From positions 606,274,209 through 606,338,208 of the forward strand of contig NC_081413.1 of NCBI RefSeq assembly GCF_030272615.1: a stretch of 64,000 nucleotides of DNA, read 5' to 3'. The translations under genes and the position numbers were made by a program. Below are positions 22,305-37,500 of this stretch, one piece after another (positions within the stretch are counted from its first letter, which is position 1; every line of letters starts with the position of its first letter). This stretch comes from Cryptomeria japonica. Lineage: Eukaryota > Streptophyta > Pinopsida > Cupressales > Cupressaceae. Below the pieces are notes generated by a model. It was not told where the DNA came from and ran no database searches. It saw only the letters and a program-made list of their open reading frames with translations.

Positions 22305-25300
22305 AGATTTCTAGGTTCTTTTTCAAACATCATTTCAAATAATATAGATATGTATGTTATTCAGAATTGTCATGTAAATTTTAAAATCATTTGTGATTCA
22401 TGTAGAGGCATGACTGGACCATTATAACTGTGAAGTTGTTTTTATTTCTGCTGAAAATTCATGTTAGGATAGGTAACTAGATATGGTCTGTCCAAACAAG
22501 TCGTGGATGATATACTGTCTGAGGAGGAAGTTATCATGAATTATTACTTTTAATTTTACAGTAGAGTCTCAAATTTATTTAGTAGTGTCAATTTATCTCT
22601 TCAGCATGGTTGATTGTCTTGTGGTGAAGCCAATATACTAAAATGTGTTCCCTATTCAACATTTATGTTGCTACCTAAAGTAGCTTTCTTTATGATTGAA
22701 AGCCATAAAATTTGTAAAAGTAAAGTCTAGCATATGTACTGTGGCGTCCCAGCATTATTTAGCCTACATATTCTTCCCTCTCTGTGTTTAATTCTTATGT
22801 CTCAGTTGAGATAAGAAAAAGAGGAAACATCATACATAGTTGCTTCAGCTGTAAATTTTTACTGTTCTACAGGTTTACATAACTGAAAATGTAATTTCAA
22901 TCATTGATTAAATTATAAATAGACCACAAGTGATTCCATTTATCCACTGTATCACTGCTGTGATCAGATTAGCAGTGCATTTACAGAGTGCCGTTACATT
23001 TAACCAATATATTTATACCATTCAACTGACTGTTTTGATGGCAGATCCAATCACAGTTTGAAACAGATGCCCCTACATCTATTAGAAACTGGTATATGTG
23101 ATCTATAGAGGGAACTCGTTATTTAGAACTGTGAGCTGGGTTGGTTGCTGAAGGTTGCATGACCTGGTTGCTGTGAAGTCCCCTTGATAGGCAATTGACT
23201 TAGTTGTCGTGGGTATCCAGGAGGGACTCCCTTCGGTGATCTAGTGGTCTGTGACCTAATTACTATAACTGGCTGTTGGTTGCCTCACCAAATCTCTGAC
23301 AGTTGAATGGATGCACGATGATGATGGGATTTTGGCTTCTGGCATTGGTTGACCCCTGTCAAGGTGGTGCAACAGTAAAAAGAAGTGATGAGCAATAGGC
23401 TGCCTGGAAACAATGGATTGCTGGCAAAACTCCAGTGCTGACCTGAGAAAACCAAACCAAATTCACTTTAATGCTGCAGTCCCAGAGAGGAATGGTTTTA
23501 ACAAGGGGGAAGAGTTTGCCTCCTGACCTTAGATGCTGCAATCGAGGGGTTTAATCCTTGAATGCATGATCATTTGAATTCAAATGAGCAAACTGTGAAA
23601 TGAAAGTAGGATGGATCATCATAATGAAAGATTAGGTTGATAAATATTCCTTCCATGGATTTGGGCCCATGGGTTATCTGGTGCCTGGATATATATATAT
23701 ATATATATAGATGGACATGACATGTACAAAATTATTAGCATATTCATTTCTCATTCAAGTTCACATCCAAACTTTTCATATTTGCTTGCTTTATTAAATG
23801 ATGCCATTTCCATATGTTATTTTGTTGTTGACCATGTTTTTGATTTACAAATTCAAATTTACACCAGTAGCAGCATTGTGGGCCCAAATGGAGCTCATAA
23901 AAGTTATCACCACCTCAAAACAGTCTGCATAGATTAGGCTAAATATAGAAAGCATACAAATTGCATTTAGCAAAACAAAATTGAAAATTATCATATATCT
24001 AGAAAAACAACCGGCTCAGCATATCCATACTGAGCTGGTACAACCAGAGTCTTAAGTGAAAGAAAAACTACAGCGGAACATTAGAAGAATGCCATCAATG
24101 GACTTAAAGTATACACCATCCCAACTTAATCATCTAAGCATCCTTAGTGGAGGATATGTGTGCATCAGAGTTATCCGATACTTCCCCTTCCCTGATCAAC
24201 CAGCCAGCGGATCGACTGTACATACATAAAACATTATATTGAAAATTTGCCATTTCAGTTTCTCTTTCTATACCAACTCGGCTGGGTGTAGACAAAGGCA
24301 CTTAAATGTTGCTAGGTTCCAAGTGCGCTCTGGACAAGTTATACATCCCCTGGATTCATGGAAGTCTATCTAGTCTTTATCAATCAGTTGATGAATACCC
24401 ACCTTAACCTATACGATAGCATGGTTGATAGTGATTTCAAAGTGAAGGATTGGGCCTTGTTCCAGAATACAAGCTGATATCTCTTAATTCACACTGATGA
24501 AGATATTCAATGATAAAACATAGCCAAAATGTTTTACAAATTTTTTTATTTCATATATTTGAACTTCAAAGTCTGGTATCGTTCCAGTTTATTTTTGCAT
24601 TGACTTTTTCTTCGCAGCCAGCAAATGCATAGTTAATAAGGACAATGCATAATAGAGATAAAGTTGCTGCAAGTCATAAAACAACACAATAAGTGATGAA
24701 GCAAAGATCAGTTTTATTATTTAAAGTTCGAAGCTTAGATCAGATTTGTTTGGGTTCAGAGAAATATAATCTTCCTTGAGAACAGCCTAAGATCAGTTCT
24801 CAAAGCAAGTGAAATATAAAGATGCAGGAGTGATCATAAATTTAGCTCTATTGGACTGAATAAGCATTTGTTAATCATAAAACAAATGTACCAATTTGGG
24901 CATAACAGGAGAGTTAAATGCTTGAACAAGATGTCGTGGCCATCTCTTTTAACAGCTAGCCAAATGGCTTTTTAGGTTTGTCCAAGAAAGCTCTATAATG
25001 AGAGTACAATGATTTGGTACCCGAGGAATTGCCGGTGCTGCCTGAATCTCATAAATAAGGAAAACGAAAGACCAAAGAAAGCATGCCATTATCTGCTTGA
25101 ATCTCATAGATAATGATAGCAAAAGACTGCAAAAGATATGGCATGATATAAAATTTCAGTAGAATTGAATAGTTTTTTGTTTTATTGCTTGGCAAGCATC
25201 TGAAATTGATTTTTATACAGGTAACGAAACACAATCTTGTAGTAAAATATCTCTTGGGTAGCACACCTTCCATTTATAATTATTTTTGGGCCTTTCTAAA

Positions 25301-25750
25301 ATGTATGCCTCATTAATGTATTTCAAGCGTTATAACTATGAAATAACCATGACTTACATTCAAATCCCATTTTCTGGCAAAAGAAATGGAATGTTACCTT
25401 GAATTTTTAAGTCCGCTCTTACATTCGACCAGCAATGATAAGAAAATACATAGTTGATAATGACACGCTAATAGAATGAATATCGCCACAAGTTAAACAC
25501 GTCAATTTAGGTTAAGAAACGTTAAATTTCATACTCAACTTAGGAAAAAAAAAATGGCCCCATAAATGATCTGTAGATCTCAAGAAGCTGCTTAGTAGAA
25601 GAAACATGTCGAGGAATTGTGCCCCTTACAATTTCATGTTATGTTTTGGGCTGTCTTAAATGTAGGCAATCATTAATTTGTTGTTTCATTCGTCCTCTAC
25701 CTTAGCCTTTCTTGTCTTCGGTGCCAAGCTTATGGTTTTGTGTTTATCTT
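22305..25750. other. DHDPS 3' region and gene-free flank
   Basis: The DHDPS 3' UTR presumably lies in the first 200-400 bp (AT-rich, with an aataatat stretch near 22340). I cannot fix its end. A (TA)n microsatellite sits at 23688-23709. No further gene is supported up to 25750. Confidence 0.5.
23688..23709. repeat. (TA)n microsatellite
   Basis: About ten uninterrupted AT dinucleotides. Confidence 0.9.
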
Positions 25751-25754
25751 TTGT

Positions 25755-25870
25755 GTAAACCATTGTTTTTTTGTGTTTATCTCATTTTTTTTTTTGGCAT
25801 ATTGTGTTCGGATGTTAGTGTGATGTGCCAAAAACAAACATGAGATAAACACAAAAAAATGGTTTACATA
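25755..25870. repeat. Fold-back (inverted repeat), arms about 44 bp
   Basis: The left arm (25755-25799) carries gtaaaccatt, ttttttgtgtttatctca and ttttggca. The right arm (25828-25870) carries their reverse complements tgccaaaa, tgagataaacacaaaaaa and aatggtttac. The loop is about 28 bp. It may be a small MITE or a structured inverted duplication; no target duplication is evident. Confidence 0.85.
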
Positions 25871-26330
25871 AAAAATAAGGAAACACATCTGCACGACATG
25901 CTAGCATTTATTGATAGTAAGTCATCCATCAATTGTTTTTGTGAGCTTTTGTGAGCTTTTGCTACCTTTCTCTTGATGTGGAGGCTTGATAATCAACTTG
26001 GGTTGAACTGTAATGACTAGTTTGGGTCTAGAATTAATCTTTCTTGAAAATCTCTTAGATATCAATCTCTCTTGCAAGCTTTACATTATTCAATAGCTCT
26101 CATGTGATCTAGCGATATTGTTTCTTTTGACATTCTTGCATCCTTGAGGACATCTTGCTTGTGGCTTTTGTAGATTTTTCATCCCTCTTTTTGGTGTGAG
26201 GTGATTGTGTTCAAGCCTTGCTCTTTATTTCTATTCTCCAATGACATTTGTAAATCTCTATGTCTTTGGCAATTGTTGGGATTTTTAGTTCTATATGACA
26301 AATACACACACTAGTTTATTGCTCCTTGTA

Positions 26331-27275
26331 GACTTGAGATTATAATCCATGCATTTCATTTGTTGTTCTAGTTCAAGATACACATAGGCTAGGTGCACAC
26401 ACAATTCATTCCCTCTTTATCATTCTCTTAGTTGTTTATTAAAGATCACAACTACAAGGAGGTTTGATTTAATTTTTCCATTCATCATTTCATTTTTCTC
26501 ATCCATTTAACATTGTTTTAACATTATAGTTTTTGGTATATTTTGGAGTGCTACCATGCTTGTGCTTTGTCACTTGTGTAGGAAGACCAAAATTTCACAT
26601 GAAAATTTGTGTTTTGCAAAAGTTTTGTACAACGTGTAACTCAGAGTACATCGTGTAAAAGTGGACTATAGTGCATGGCATGGCCATTTGTGCATTGTGA
26701 TCATGTCCTAAATAGAGAGCTCTAGCTTTGGACACTAGGTTCTTTAAATTCTAGACTTGGGATTGGAATCCATAGCATTTCATTTGTTGTTCTAGTTTAA
26801 GATACACATAGGCTAGGTGCATACGTACAATTCATTACCTCTTTATCATTGGCTACTCATGGAGGTCAAAAGACCAAAATGGGGGCTTGATCATTTGTGA
26901 CAAGCTCTTACACAACTCCAACTTTCCTCATTCTCTTAGCTACATGTTTGTTGAAGATTACAATTACAAGGAGGTTTGGTTTAATTTTAACATTCTTGTT
27001 ATTTCATTTTTTTCTCATCCATTTAGCATTGTTTTGACATTATAGTTTTTGGTATATTTTAGAGTGCTATTGTGCTTGTGCTTTGTCCCTTGTGTCTAGT
27101 AAGACCAAAATTTCACATGAAAATTTCTGGTTTGCAAAAGTTTTGGACAACAATGCGTAACTTGGACAACATTGTGTAAAAGTGAACTATGGTGCATTAT
27201 GTGGTCATTTGCGCATTGGGACCATGCCTAAATAGAGAGCTCTATCTTTGGACACTAGGTTATTTGAATGCTATG
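26331..27275. repeat. Diverged tandem duplication, about 423 and 520 bp
   Basis: Copy 1 (26331-26753) and copy 2 (26754 to about 27275) share, in order, gcatttcatttgttgttcta, aagatacacataggctaggt, tacaaggaggtttg, catcatttca-like text, ttttggtatatttt, agaccaaaatttcacatgaa and tagagagctct. Copy 2 has about 80 extra bases (26850-26928). Confidence 0.9.
26858..26889. repeat. Inverted partner of 29315-29346
   Basis: The motif catggaggtcaaaagaccaa plus atgggggcttg occurs here, and its near-perfect reverse complement lies at 29315-29346. Both sites look like ends or internal parts of one dispersed repeat family. Confidence 0.6.
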
Positions 27276-27279
27276 CTTT

Positions 27280-28590
27280 TGGATTCTGCATTCTATTTTG
27301 TATTTCAATGAGTTTTTTTTTTTTGTAATTTCTAATTTTAAACCCCTCTATTTTTCTTCTTTAAGCTTAAGCAAAATTTTGTTTTAATCTAGATAGGATT
27401 TTATTTGTTTTTCTATTTATAACACGAGTTAAAATACATTAAAACAAAAATAAAGTAAATAAAAATATTGTCTACTAATTATTGTAGAGAATTAAAAGCT
27501 TAGGTAAAAACAACAAAACAAAACACTTTTTTTCCCCTATTACAACTTGTTATCTTGAAACAAATTTTGAACATAGTGCATATGGATCTCAATTTGTTTT
27601 GCATATTGATAGAGAATTAGGTTGTAGATCATTTAAATACCACTCAAACTACCATTGTAGATGATTTTGGGCATTGTGGGGATGATCGATTCATGAAAAA
27701 TAATACAAAGCCACATGATTTGACATTTTCAAAGAAAAGTAAACACAATCTTGCCTAGTGAGTGGTGTAGAAAAATTACAGTTTGGGTAAAAACAACAAA
27801 ACAAAAATTATTATTTTTCTTTCTCTAATTACATCTCTATTTCAGCCTAGGAACTAATTACAATGTCTGCAAGTTGGCCAAGGCTAAATTCCCTAATTGA
27901 AACATTTAGTTTGCTTGGTCCTAAAATCAACACATTACACTAAGAGTACAATCATGCTTTGCGTTACCCAAAATGAACTTAACTAATCCCAAACTACCTT
28001 CACATGCTTCTTCCAGCTAGGGCATGTTTCCTTTCTCTACCTTATCCAACAAAGACTCTTGCATAGTCAACAAGTTAACATGATGTACACTTTGTCACTT
28101 CTAACTGTATGTCTACTTGACAAAATCCATGAAAACTTGGATATCACGTGCTTGTGTAAATTTATTCTTCCAAACCATAAGGCATAACTACCAACTCTTG
28201 TAGAATGCGGTCCCAAAAACCATGATACTACAACATAATACAAATACTTTCTCTAAGGAACATACCTCAGAAACCTACCATAGACACTTCCAGGTCTCCA
28301 CAAATACACTAAACAATTGGGAGCAACTAATACTAGAACATAACATTAAGAAAGCTACACAACGATTCCAGGTCCTTCATTGTTCTCAAATACTTTGACA
28401 TGAGACAATCGCCTTGACATCAACACTCTCATTGACACCTTGACATCAATGACAAAACTATAATAAAAAAGTATTACCTTCTCCAAGGTCCTATGACCAT
28501 TTCATTCCTGTAATCCTTGGTAGCCATCCATCCTCCTAATAGTTGGTCCTATCAATACCCTTTTTAAGGTGAAGAATGAAATTGAGAAGA
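27280..28590. other. No supported gene
   Basis: AT-rich sequence with no reading frame, structured RNA or repeat that I can name. Confidence 0.4.
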
Positions 28591-28596
28591 TGGTAA

Positions 28597-28978
28597 AGAA
28601 AATCCAATAGGCAGGTGTAAAAAAATAATTTAATCTATGTTAAAATTCTATACTACCTAAACAAAGTTAAGAAATGAAAGCTAGGTAAAATGGAAATAAG
28701 AAAGCATAGAGGTTATAGAATTGAAAATGGATATCAACAATGAAATCAACAAGGATTTTGAAACCTTAAAAACGAGCCAAGAAGTAAAGAAAATCCAATA
28801 GGCAGGTGTAAAAATATATTTTAATTTATATTAAAATTCTATACTACCTAAACAAAGTTAAGAAATGAAAACGAGGTAAAATGGAAATAAGAAAGCATAG
28901 AGGTTCTAGACTTGAAAATGGATATCAACAATGAAATCAACAAGGATTTTGGAACCTAAAAAATGAGCTAAGAAGCTC
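28597..28978. repeat. Tandem duplication, period 191 bp, two copies
   Basis: Copies 28597-28787 and 28788-28978 start agaaaatccaataggcaggt and share ttctatactacctaaacaaa, aaatggaaataagaaagcat and atcaacaatgaaatcaacaa. They are more than 85 percent alike by eye. Confidence 0.95.
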
Positions 28979-29784
28979 ATCAGCCTAGACATTAGTGTGA
29001 CATGCCATCATCCAATCCACACATTATTATTCAACATAGATGTTGTCATCTATCGATGATGCAAAACAAAAAATCTCTAGAATGCAAATGACTCTACACA
29101 CAAGATGATAAAGATACATCATACATGAGTACCAAGTATATAAAAAAATGCATAGAAAGATAAAAATCACTCTAAGTTGTCACTTTTAAGGAAAATACAA
29201 AAATAACAATGGAAAGAGTAGTACAACACTTTTTTTGCATTCGAGAGCACCTTCTAATACCTACAAGTTGTGATAAGAGAAAGTGGGTGATTGCTTAGGA
29301 GCTTGCGTTCATGTCATGCCCCAAATTTGGTCTTTTGACTTCCATAGGCAATCAATGAATTAAGGAGAAGTTAGGTCTGTGCACTTAAATCCTATGTGTG
29401 TCTAGGAATTCAAAATTGATTAAAAATATTACAAGTCTATTGATACTAAATTTGTAGTCAACAAGGATAAACACCCTAATGTTTATGTGATTGGAGAAGA
29501 AATGGTGAGCACAACCAAATATATATGCTAATAGTAATAAATAAGTGCAATCATAAATAAGAAATAGTTGCAACTCAAGCTTGTTATTCCAATAACAATA
29601 TAGTACACTAGCAATTGCACCTTGGTGTGCAATGGGTACGCCGAATAAGCATAGAAGGACAATTGGAGTAAATTTTGAATATTTTGTGTAGTAGCTTCAC
29701 ATCAATTATGCATCAATCTAAACACAATTAAAAAATTCTTTGAATTAGGAATATAATCAAGCTCAATTACCAACAAGAGCATGT

Positions 29785-31383
<1,599 letters not shown>

Positions 31384-31859
31384 CAAAGATGAAGTGAATA
31401 AGGGAAAGAGAAAACATATGAGGGATCGAAACATAAAATATTTGCAACTACAATATTTGCCATACCATTCATAGTTGTACTAATTGGTAAGTTAGATTTT
31501 GTAGAAAGAGAGTGCCAACAGATGAAGATACTTGCAAATTGCATAGGATGTGTCATTTTTCATTAAATATGTATGAAGCTACAAAATATAAATGTTGGTT
31601 TGACTCTGTTGCAATTGATCTTGTTATCTTCTTTTTCACTTCTCTTATTTGTACTTATTTCTCACCTTTGGAAGTCTTAAATTACACCATGCTATGTTAT
31701 TTGTACTTGTTTTTCTTTAGTTTCACATACAACCTTATGAGAATGAAGATACTATTTTGATGATGTAAGCTTTATTACTATGAAGATACCATTAAACGTG
31801 TTCTCGAATAGTGATACATTATGAGTTCAAGTACTCTTAAGACCCATACAACCTCATAT

Positions 31860-33530
31860 TGTTCTAATAACTTTTAAGTGTTGATAATCACATTTTAAAA
31901 AAATTTAACATTAGTTTTGTTTTTCTATTCAATAATCATATTAAATTCAATTTAATCTAATTTATTCTATTATATCTCTATATTATACAAATTTAACTAT
32001 TAACTAAGAAACTCTTATTTTTATATTTACAACATATTATTAAATTTATAAATAAATAATTACAAAATAATATTAAATTAATTTATTATTTATTATATAA
32101 TATTAAATTTATAGCTTAAATTTATTTCTATAATCTATTCAAATATCATATTAAATTAAATTAAATTAAATTTAATTTAACCTAATTTAATTTAATCTAA
32201 TTTTTTTTATTATATCTCTATATTATATATATTAAATTATTAACTAAAATAACTATTATTATTATATTGATAACAAATTATTAAATTTATAAATAAATAA
32301 TTACAAAAATATTAAATTAATTTATTATTTATCATATAATATTAAATTTAATAACTTCAATTTATTTCTACAATTATAAATAATGTTAATTATTTATAAA
32401 TTATTATATAATATTAGATATAATTATAAAATAATATTTATTGTTAATTTGTAATTTAAATCTAATACTTTAATTTAATCATCCCTAATTATATCAATAC
32501 ATATTTGTAAATAAACACTAAATAAAAAAGGTCAAATTGATGTTTGGACATTTAAATGAATGAAAGAGGGAAAACAAAAGTGGTTAGAAAGCATATCTAC
32601 AACTACCTATAATTGTGGTGGTGAAAGTGAAATCTAACTGAGCTAATAAAAATGGTCAAAGGAATATTTATTAAATATAAAGATGTTTAAATGAGTGAAA
32701 GAGAGAAAATAAAAGTAGTTAGAGTGCATATTTACAACCATGGTAAAAATAAAATCTATTTATCTTGATCTCATCTAATTAATTTGTTTTTATTACCAGT
32801 GATGTTGTGGAAAAGATTCTAAGTTAAAAAATAAAAAATAAATAAATATAAGGTGGGACACAAAATAAAATGATATATTAAAAAATGTTGTGATGTATAG
32901 ATCACTTAAGCAAGAGAATGGTTTATGTTTGATCACAAATTACTTTTGGAAATATTCCAATGCAAAATAAAGTGAAGCTTATATAAAAATAAAAAATAAA
33001 GTGAAGCCTATTTAAAAAAGAAACATTAATTCATAAATTATCTATTTAATTAAGTCAACTTATATATGAATAATGATTATTAATTTTTTTATTTAAAAAA
33101 CAATTATATTTATTAGAAACTTATTCCATATTTATATAAGCTAAATAATATTATTATTAAATTTTTTATATGATATTAAAAAACAATTATTTATATATTA
33201 TACTTATAATATAATAATTATTAAAATAAGTTAAAATTATATTAAAATTAAATTAAAAATTAATTCAACATATATATGAATAAAATAACTATTAATAATA
33301 TCATTATTTAAAAAAATATATATTTATTAATAAATTATTTAATATTTATATAAATTAAATATTATTATTACTAAAATTTATATAACTTATATTAAAATCA
33401 TTTATTTATTTATCATAGATTATAATATAAAAAAATATTAATTAAAATTAAAATTAGACATAATTTATTATTCATATATTATATTTATTATAATATAATA
33501 ATATTAAAATGTATAATAATAAAAGTTAGA
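31860..33530. repeat. Extremely AT-rich block with internal duplication
   Basis: The sequence is made of att/taa words with almost no G or C. Within it, 31923 to about 32131 is repeated at about 32135-32385: both copies carry ctattcaa, tatctctatattata, taaatttataaataaataat and aattaatttattatttat. No gene is supported. Such blocks can be matrix-attachment regions or decayed AT microsatellites; the sequence does not decide. Confidence 0.8.
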
Positions 33531-33742
33531 ACTTAAAGAAAATAGATGGTAACAAAAAAGAACAAACAGATATCAAGAAATAATTATATATTTTAAAATG
33601 AGTATTCAAAAACTTGCATGCACGTAGCTTTGGGAAAAGTTGGGTGAGTTTAAAAAGTTTAAAATAAAAAAACTTGTTAATTTGAAGTCCTTTGTATATC
33701 GCACACTTCCCTAATGACCTGTGTAAGTACCTTCCGTCAGAC

Positions 33743-33882
33743 ATTGGGGGACGTTTATAGTTTTATAATAAAAAAACCCACGGGAAAACGATCCGTCCTT
33801 TCTGTCATTGGCATGTGAAGAAATAAAAACATTGGCGGAGGTTTATAATTTTATAATTAAAAAACCCACGGGAAAACGATCC
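33743..33882. repeat. Direct duplication, 52-bp copies 88 bp apart
   Basis: 33743-33795 and 33831-33882 share attggnggannnn, gtttata and aaaaacccacgggaaaacga. It lies just upstream of the LINE. Confidence 0.85.
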
Positions 33883-34851
33883 GACGACTCTAGTCATCCC
33901 AATCGTCTTGCATTCCGTTTAGAGCAAGTTCCACCGTTGATGCAATAAATTAGCTTGTCCATTCTCAGATAGGAGACGCCTTCGACGTAACAAGTATTTT
34001 AAAATTGATCTATAGTAGATAGAAAAGCCGAAGCGATGACTCGATGGAATAGCAGATACTCAGAGCCGAATGAAGATGGCTGGGGAATTGGTGGTAAAAA
34101 TTGAAGAACAAGCCGACATTCTCAAACTCCATTCAAATAGCTCCCCTAGAAAGACAAACACTTTGGATTTAAAAAGGTTTTTTTGGGTAAGCATCTCAGG
34201 CCAAATTCTTCCTCTTTGTTTGGTCCATACACATTTCTGAACAACATTCCCATTTTCCCTCTGGGATTTTCAGGGAAGCCCATAAACTTGTCGTTACCGA
34301 AGAAGGCATGGTCCCAAAAGCAAAGACAAGTATCGCTTTTCAAAGATTTAATAATTAAAGCCCAAAAGCCCACTTGTTGGAGACCCCCAATCTATCTAGT
34401 CAAACCACAGATTAAGCCTTCAGAAGTTTCCGAGCAAAATTCCCAATCCCCCTAGCTCCTTTCCTTCTTTTCCAAATAACATTCCCGTTTCTCAACGGAG
34501 CTTCAGTCAGAGTCACATAGAAAGGGGAAGTTCCAGCCTTTGGAAATCCCTCCATTCAAATAGGATCCCCAAGGAAAGAAAGGATCTTCTGTTATCTGGG
34601 AGGTCTCTTCATAATCCTCATTGGAATCACGAGGATTGGTCTAATAGGTTTTTCATACCTCTTCATCCTTTGGACAAAGGAAAAGAGAAAGTCAACCAAA
34701 TGGGCCAAGTTTGGACAACAGAGCAAAAGAAGGTAGAGAGAAATATCCCAGAAGCAACTTAGTTGGTATGAGAAATTTGGAATGAAGAAATTACCAAAGG
34801 AATGGAAAAAAAGGATTAGAGGCCTCGTCTTCACACTCATTTTCAGATAGC

Positions 34852-35844
34852 TTGATGTGGGAGTCGGATAAGGGAAACGATCTTCAGATAAGTGAGAAAT
34901 TAAATGAGGTAAACATTAGTTTCTCAGATCAATCCCTTTCCCCCCAGATTGTAGAATATCTTCAAAAAGCTATAAAATGTAAATTCTGGAACAGATCAAT
35001 AGAAAAACAAATCTTATTCAAATGGGTATTTAAAAATTGGGAAGGGGTTAATGAGGTTTTTGTGGTTGACAGTGAGAATGTTTTTTTCATTGCTTTGTTT
35101 GATTCTAAAGAAGAAAGGGATAACGTTTTCAAGGTTAAATCGCGGTGCTTTGAATCTTTAGGCTTGTATATGGAAAAATGGTTTCCTAACTTTAATCGCT
35201 TTTCTACTCCTATTAAATTTGTTCCCACTTCCTATTATAGTTGGATTCATCTTCAACATTTACCACTTGAATACAGAGAACTAGAGATCATAGAGATTTT
35301 GGGTAACCCTTTGGGGATTTTCCTTAAAGTAGATGCAAACTTTTTTGAAAGTCCTAATTTGCTTGTTAGGCTATGCCTTCTCATGGATACCTCTTAAAAT
35401 ATTCCCTCCATTCTTAACATTACCTCCAAAAATGGTAGCTGGTCTCAAAAGGTGTTTTTTTAAGGCCCCGATTCTATTTGTAAGATATGTCACCTCTCGG
35501 ATCACAAAGATGTAGATTGCCCAGATGCAAAAACTTCATCAATTTCAGAGCGCTCCACTTGCAGGCTAGAGGATTGTTGTTTAGTCTCAAACTTGTCCGC
35601 CTCAGATTTTAGGCCTCAAGCCTTGGACCTCTTTCCTGAGATCTCTCATCTGGAGTATCGGTCTCCCTCCTTGGTAGTAATGAAAATTACCGAGCCTCAA
35701 GGAAGTGATTTCCCTCCTCAAGACCTCGAAGCAATCCTTCGATCTTGGATTGAAGAAACCCAAGAAGGGCTGATAGTAGAAATAGTGGATCAAGTTTTAG
35801 GCAAAGTTCAAGAGGGCTTGATATCGGGGAGAAAAGTGTTTTAG
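34852..35844 (+). pseudogene. LINE ORF1: DUF4283 domain and CCHC zinc knuckle
   Basis: One frame runs from ATG 34852 to 35844 with stops at 35395 and 35461. Residues about 45-150 have the DUF4283 layout (FKWVFKNW...VNEVFVV, SLGLYMEKWFPNF, WIHLQHLPLEY). After the first stop the same frame encodes CKICHLSDHKDVDC at 35479-35520, a perfect C-X2-C-X4-H-X4-C knuckle. Plant L1 ORF1 proteins bind element RNA through these parts. Two nonsense codons make this copy inactive. Confidence 0.8.
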
Positions 35845-35855
35845 AGTTTTTCTGG

Positions 35856-36767
35856 GTGGACGAGCCGAATGAATTATCCCTTTGTCCTTTTGGCCCTCAG
35901 ACTCAGTTGCTTAGCTTCAAGAAGAACAGGGGAGTACAATATCATATCAAATTCAATAGTCCTTTTCAAAATTCCAGTTCCTTGTCCCCATTTCCTTTGG
36001 AGTTTGGGAGATTAAAATCGGTTAAGTCCTTGTCCTATATTCAAAAGACACTAAGGATAAATGAACATTGGAAAAATAATTCCAAATCTCATAGGCTCAG
36101 AATTGAGAATTCTCAGGATTCAAGTGAAGAAGCTAGGAGCGAAATCAGTTTCATGGTAGAGTTAGAGGATTTAATAAGATGGTTTTCCTTGAAATTCACT
36201 AAGTATGGAGAAAAAATACCTTTTAAATTCCAAAAGGATAAGGAAGTTAGACAATTTATTCTTTGGTTTTGACACTTCATGAATAGCAAAAAGTTGAGAC
36301 CTCAATTAAGGTTAGAAGCAGATAAGGATTCCTCATCAGATCTAATTTCTTCTCCTTCTATGCCTCTCAGCTCAGATCCTTTTCCATGCATGGAGTCCTT
36401 GGATATCTCCACTCTTCCCATACCTAAGAGAGGGAGACCTCCAGGAAGCTCCAAGCTCCAAAGAGATAAAAATTACAAAGAGTTTTTCCAATCTCAAATT
36501 GAGCCTTCAAGTCTTAAAATGGAAAAGAGAAGATCTAAGAGAATCTTAGGGAAAATGAATTTGAAAGGATCTCAATCACTGCGTCCTAAAAGCTCTTCAT
36601 ATAAACACTCAAGTCTTATTAAGGAAATGGGCAATCCTTCTAAGGATCCCTCAAATATTCTTGAGCCTCAAGTGGGCCTTCTTCCCTTGTTGAGCCCCTC
36701 TCCAGTGTTTGACTCAAAAAGGAAAAACCTGGCATTTCCTCTCCTCTTACTAGGGAACTGGTTATAG
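35856..36767 (+). pseudogene. LINE ORF1 tail / linker with AT-hook
   Basis: Two open stretches (35856-36272 and 36279-36767) lie in one frame, separated by a stop and shifted from the ORF1 frame. The second carries PIPKRGRPPGSSK near 36418-36456, an AT-hook core (RGRP) as found in the ORF1/ORF2 junction of plant LINE proteins. It then carries a Lys/Arg- and Ser-rich stretch. Otherwise it is poorly conserved. Confidence 0.6.
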
Positions 36768-37111
36768 CCTGCGACTTCTTAGGCATCTCATCTCCACAAA
36801 GAGGAGAATCTAAGGAATCATGGCACCAAAAACAAGATTTAATCAAGAAGATTTTGAATATGGATGAGTTAGTTGAGACGGGGTCTAATTTAACCTCAAC
36901 ATTTACAGATGTTGAAACAGTCATTCAAGGGCAAAGAGCTTTGGAATCATTTGGCATCTTGCAACAACATTCCTTTAAAAAGAAACCAGAGTGTGGCTAG
37001 TCCCCAGAGATCGGAAGAGGTAGGAAATCTTTGGAAACACTTAGATCTTTGAAAGGGGAAGAATGAAATCAATTGGAGCAAAGATAAAGGGACTTCCCTT
37101 TTCCCCTAATA

Positions 37112-37500
37112 ATGAAGATAATCTCTTGGAATGTAAGGGGACTGAATGCCCCCTTAAAATAATGATTAGTTAGGAGATGTATAAAAAGGACCAAGCCTAA
37201 GGTGGTCTTATTGCAGGAGACCAAATTAGACAAATAACAAATTTCCTCTTTTATAAAAAAAATTGGGTTACTGGGAGGTGATTTTAGTGGAAGCCATACG
37301 TGTAGCAAGAGGGATGGCTCTTCTATGGAATCCTAGGAAAATATCTTTTCAGCATCTCTCCTCGGATAAAAACTAGATAAATGGAAATATTTTGAACTTT
37401 CAGGAGAATATTAACACTAATATCTTCAATATTTACAAGCCCATCCAAAATAAAATGAAATTAGCCTTATGGGAGGAGAATTAATCCTAATCTTTTCTAA
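37112..37500 (+). pseudogene. LINE ORF2 start: endonuclease N-terminus
   Basis: ATG at 37112 opens MKIISWNVRGLNAPLK, the diagnostic start of the apurinic-type endonuclease of plant LINEs. Stops follow at once, and then LLQETKLDK, the next conserved block, appears in the readable remains (about 37205-37235). The catalytic core beyond it is not recoverable. Confidence 0.8.
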
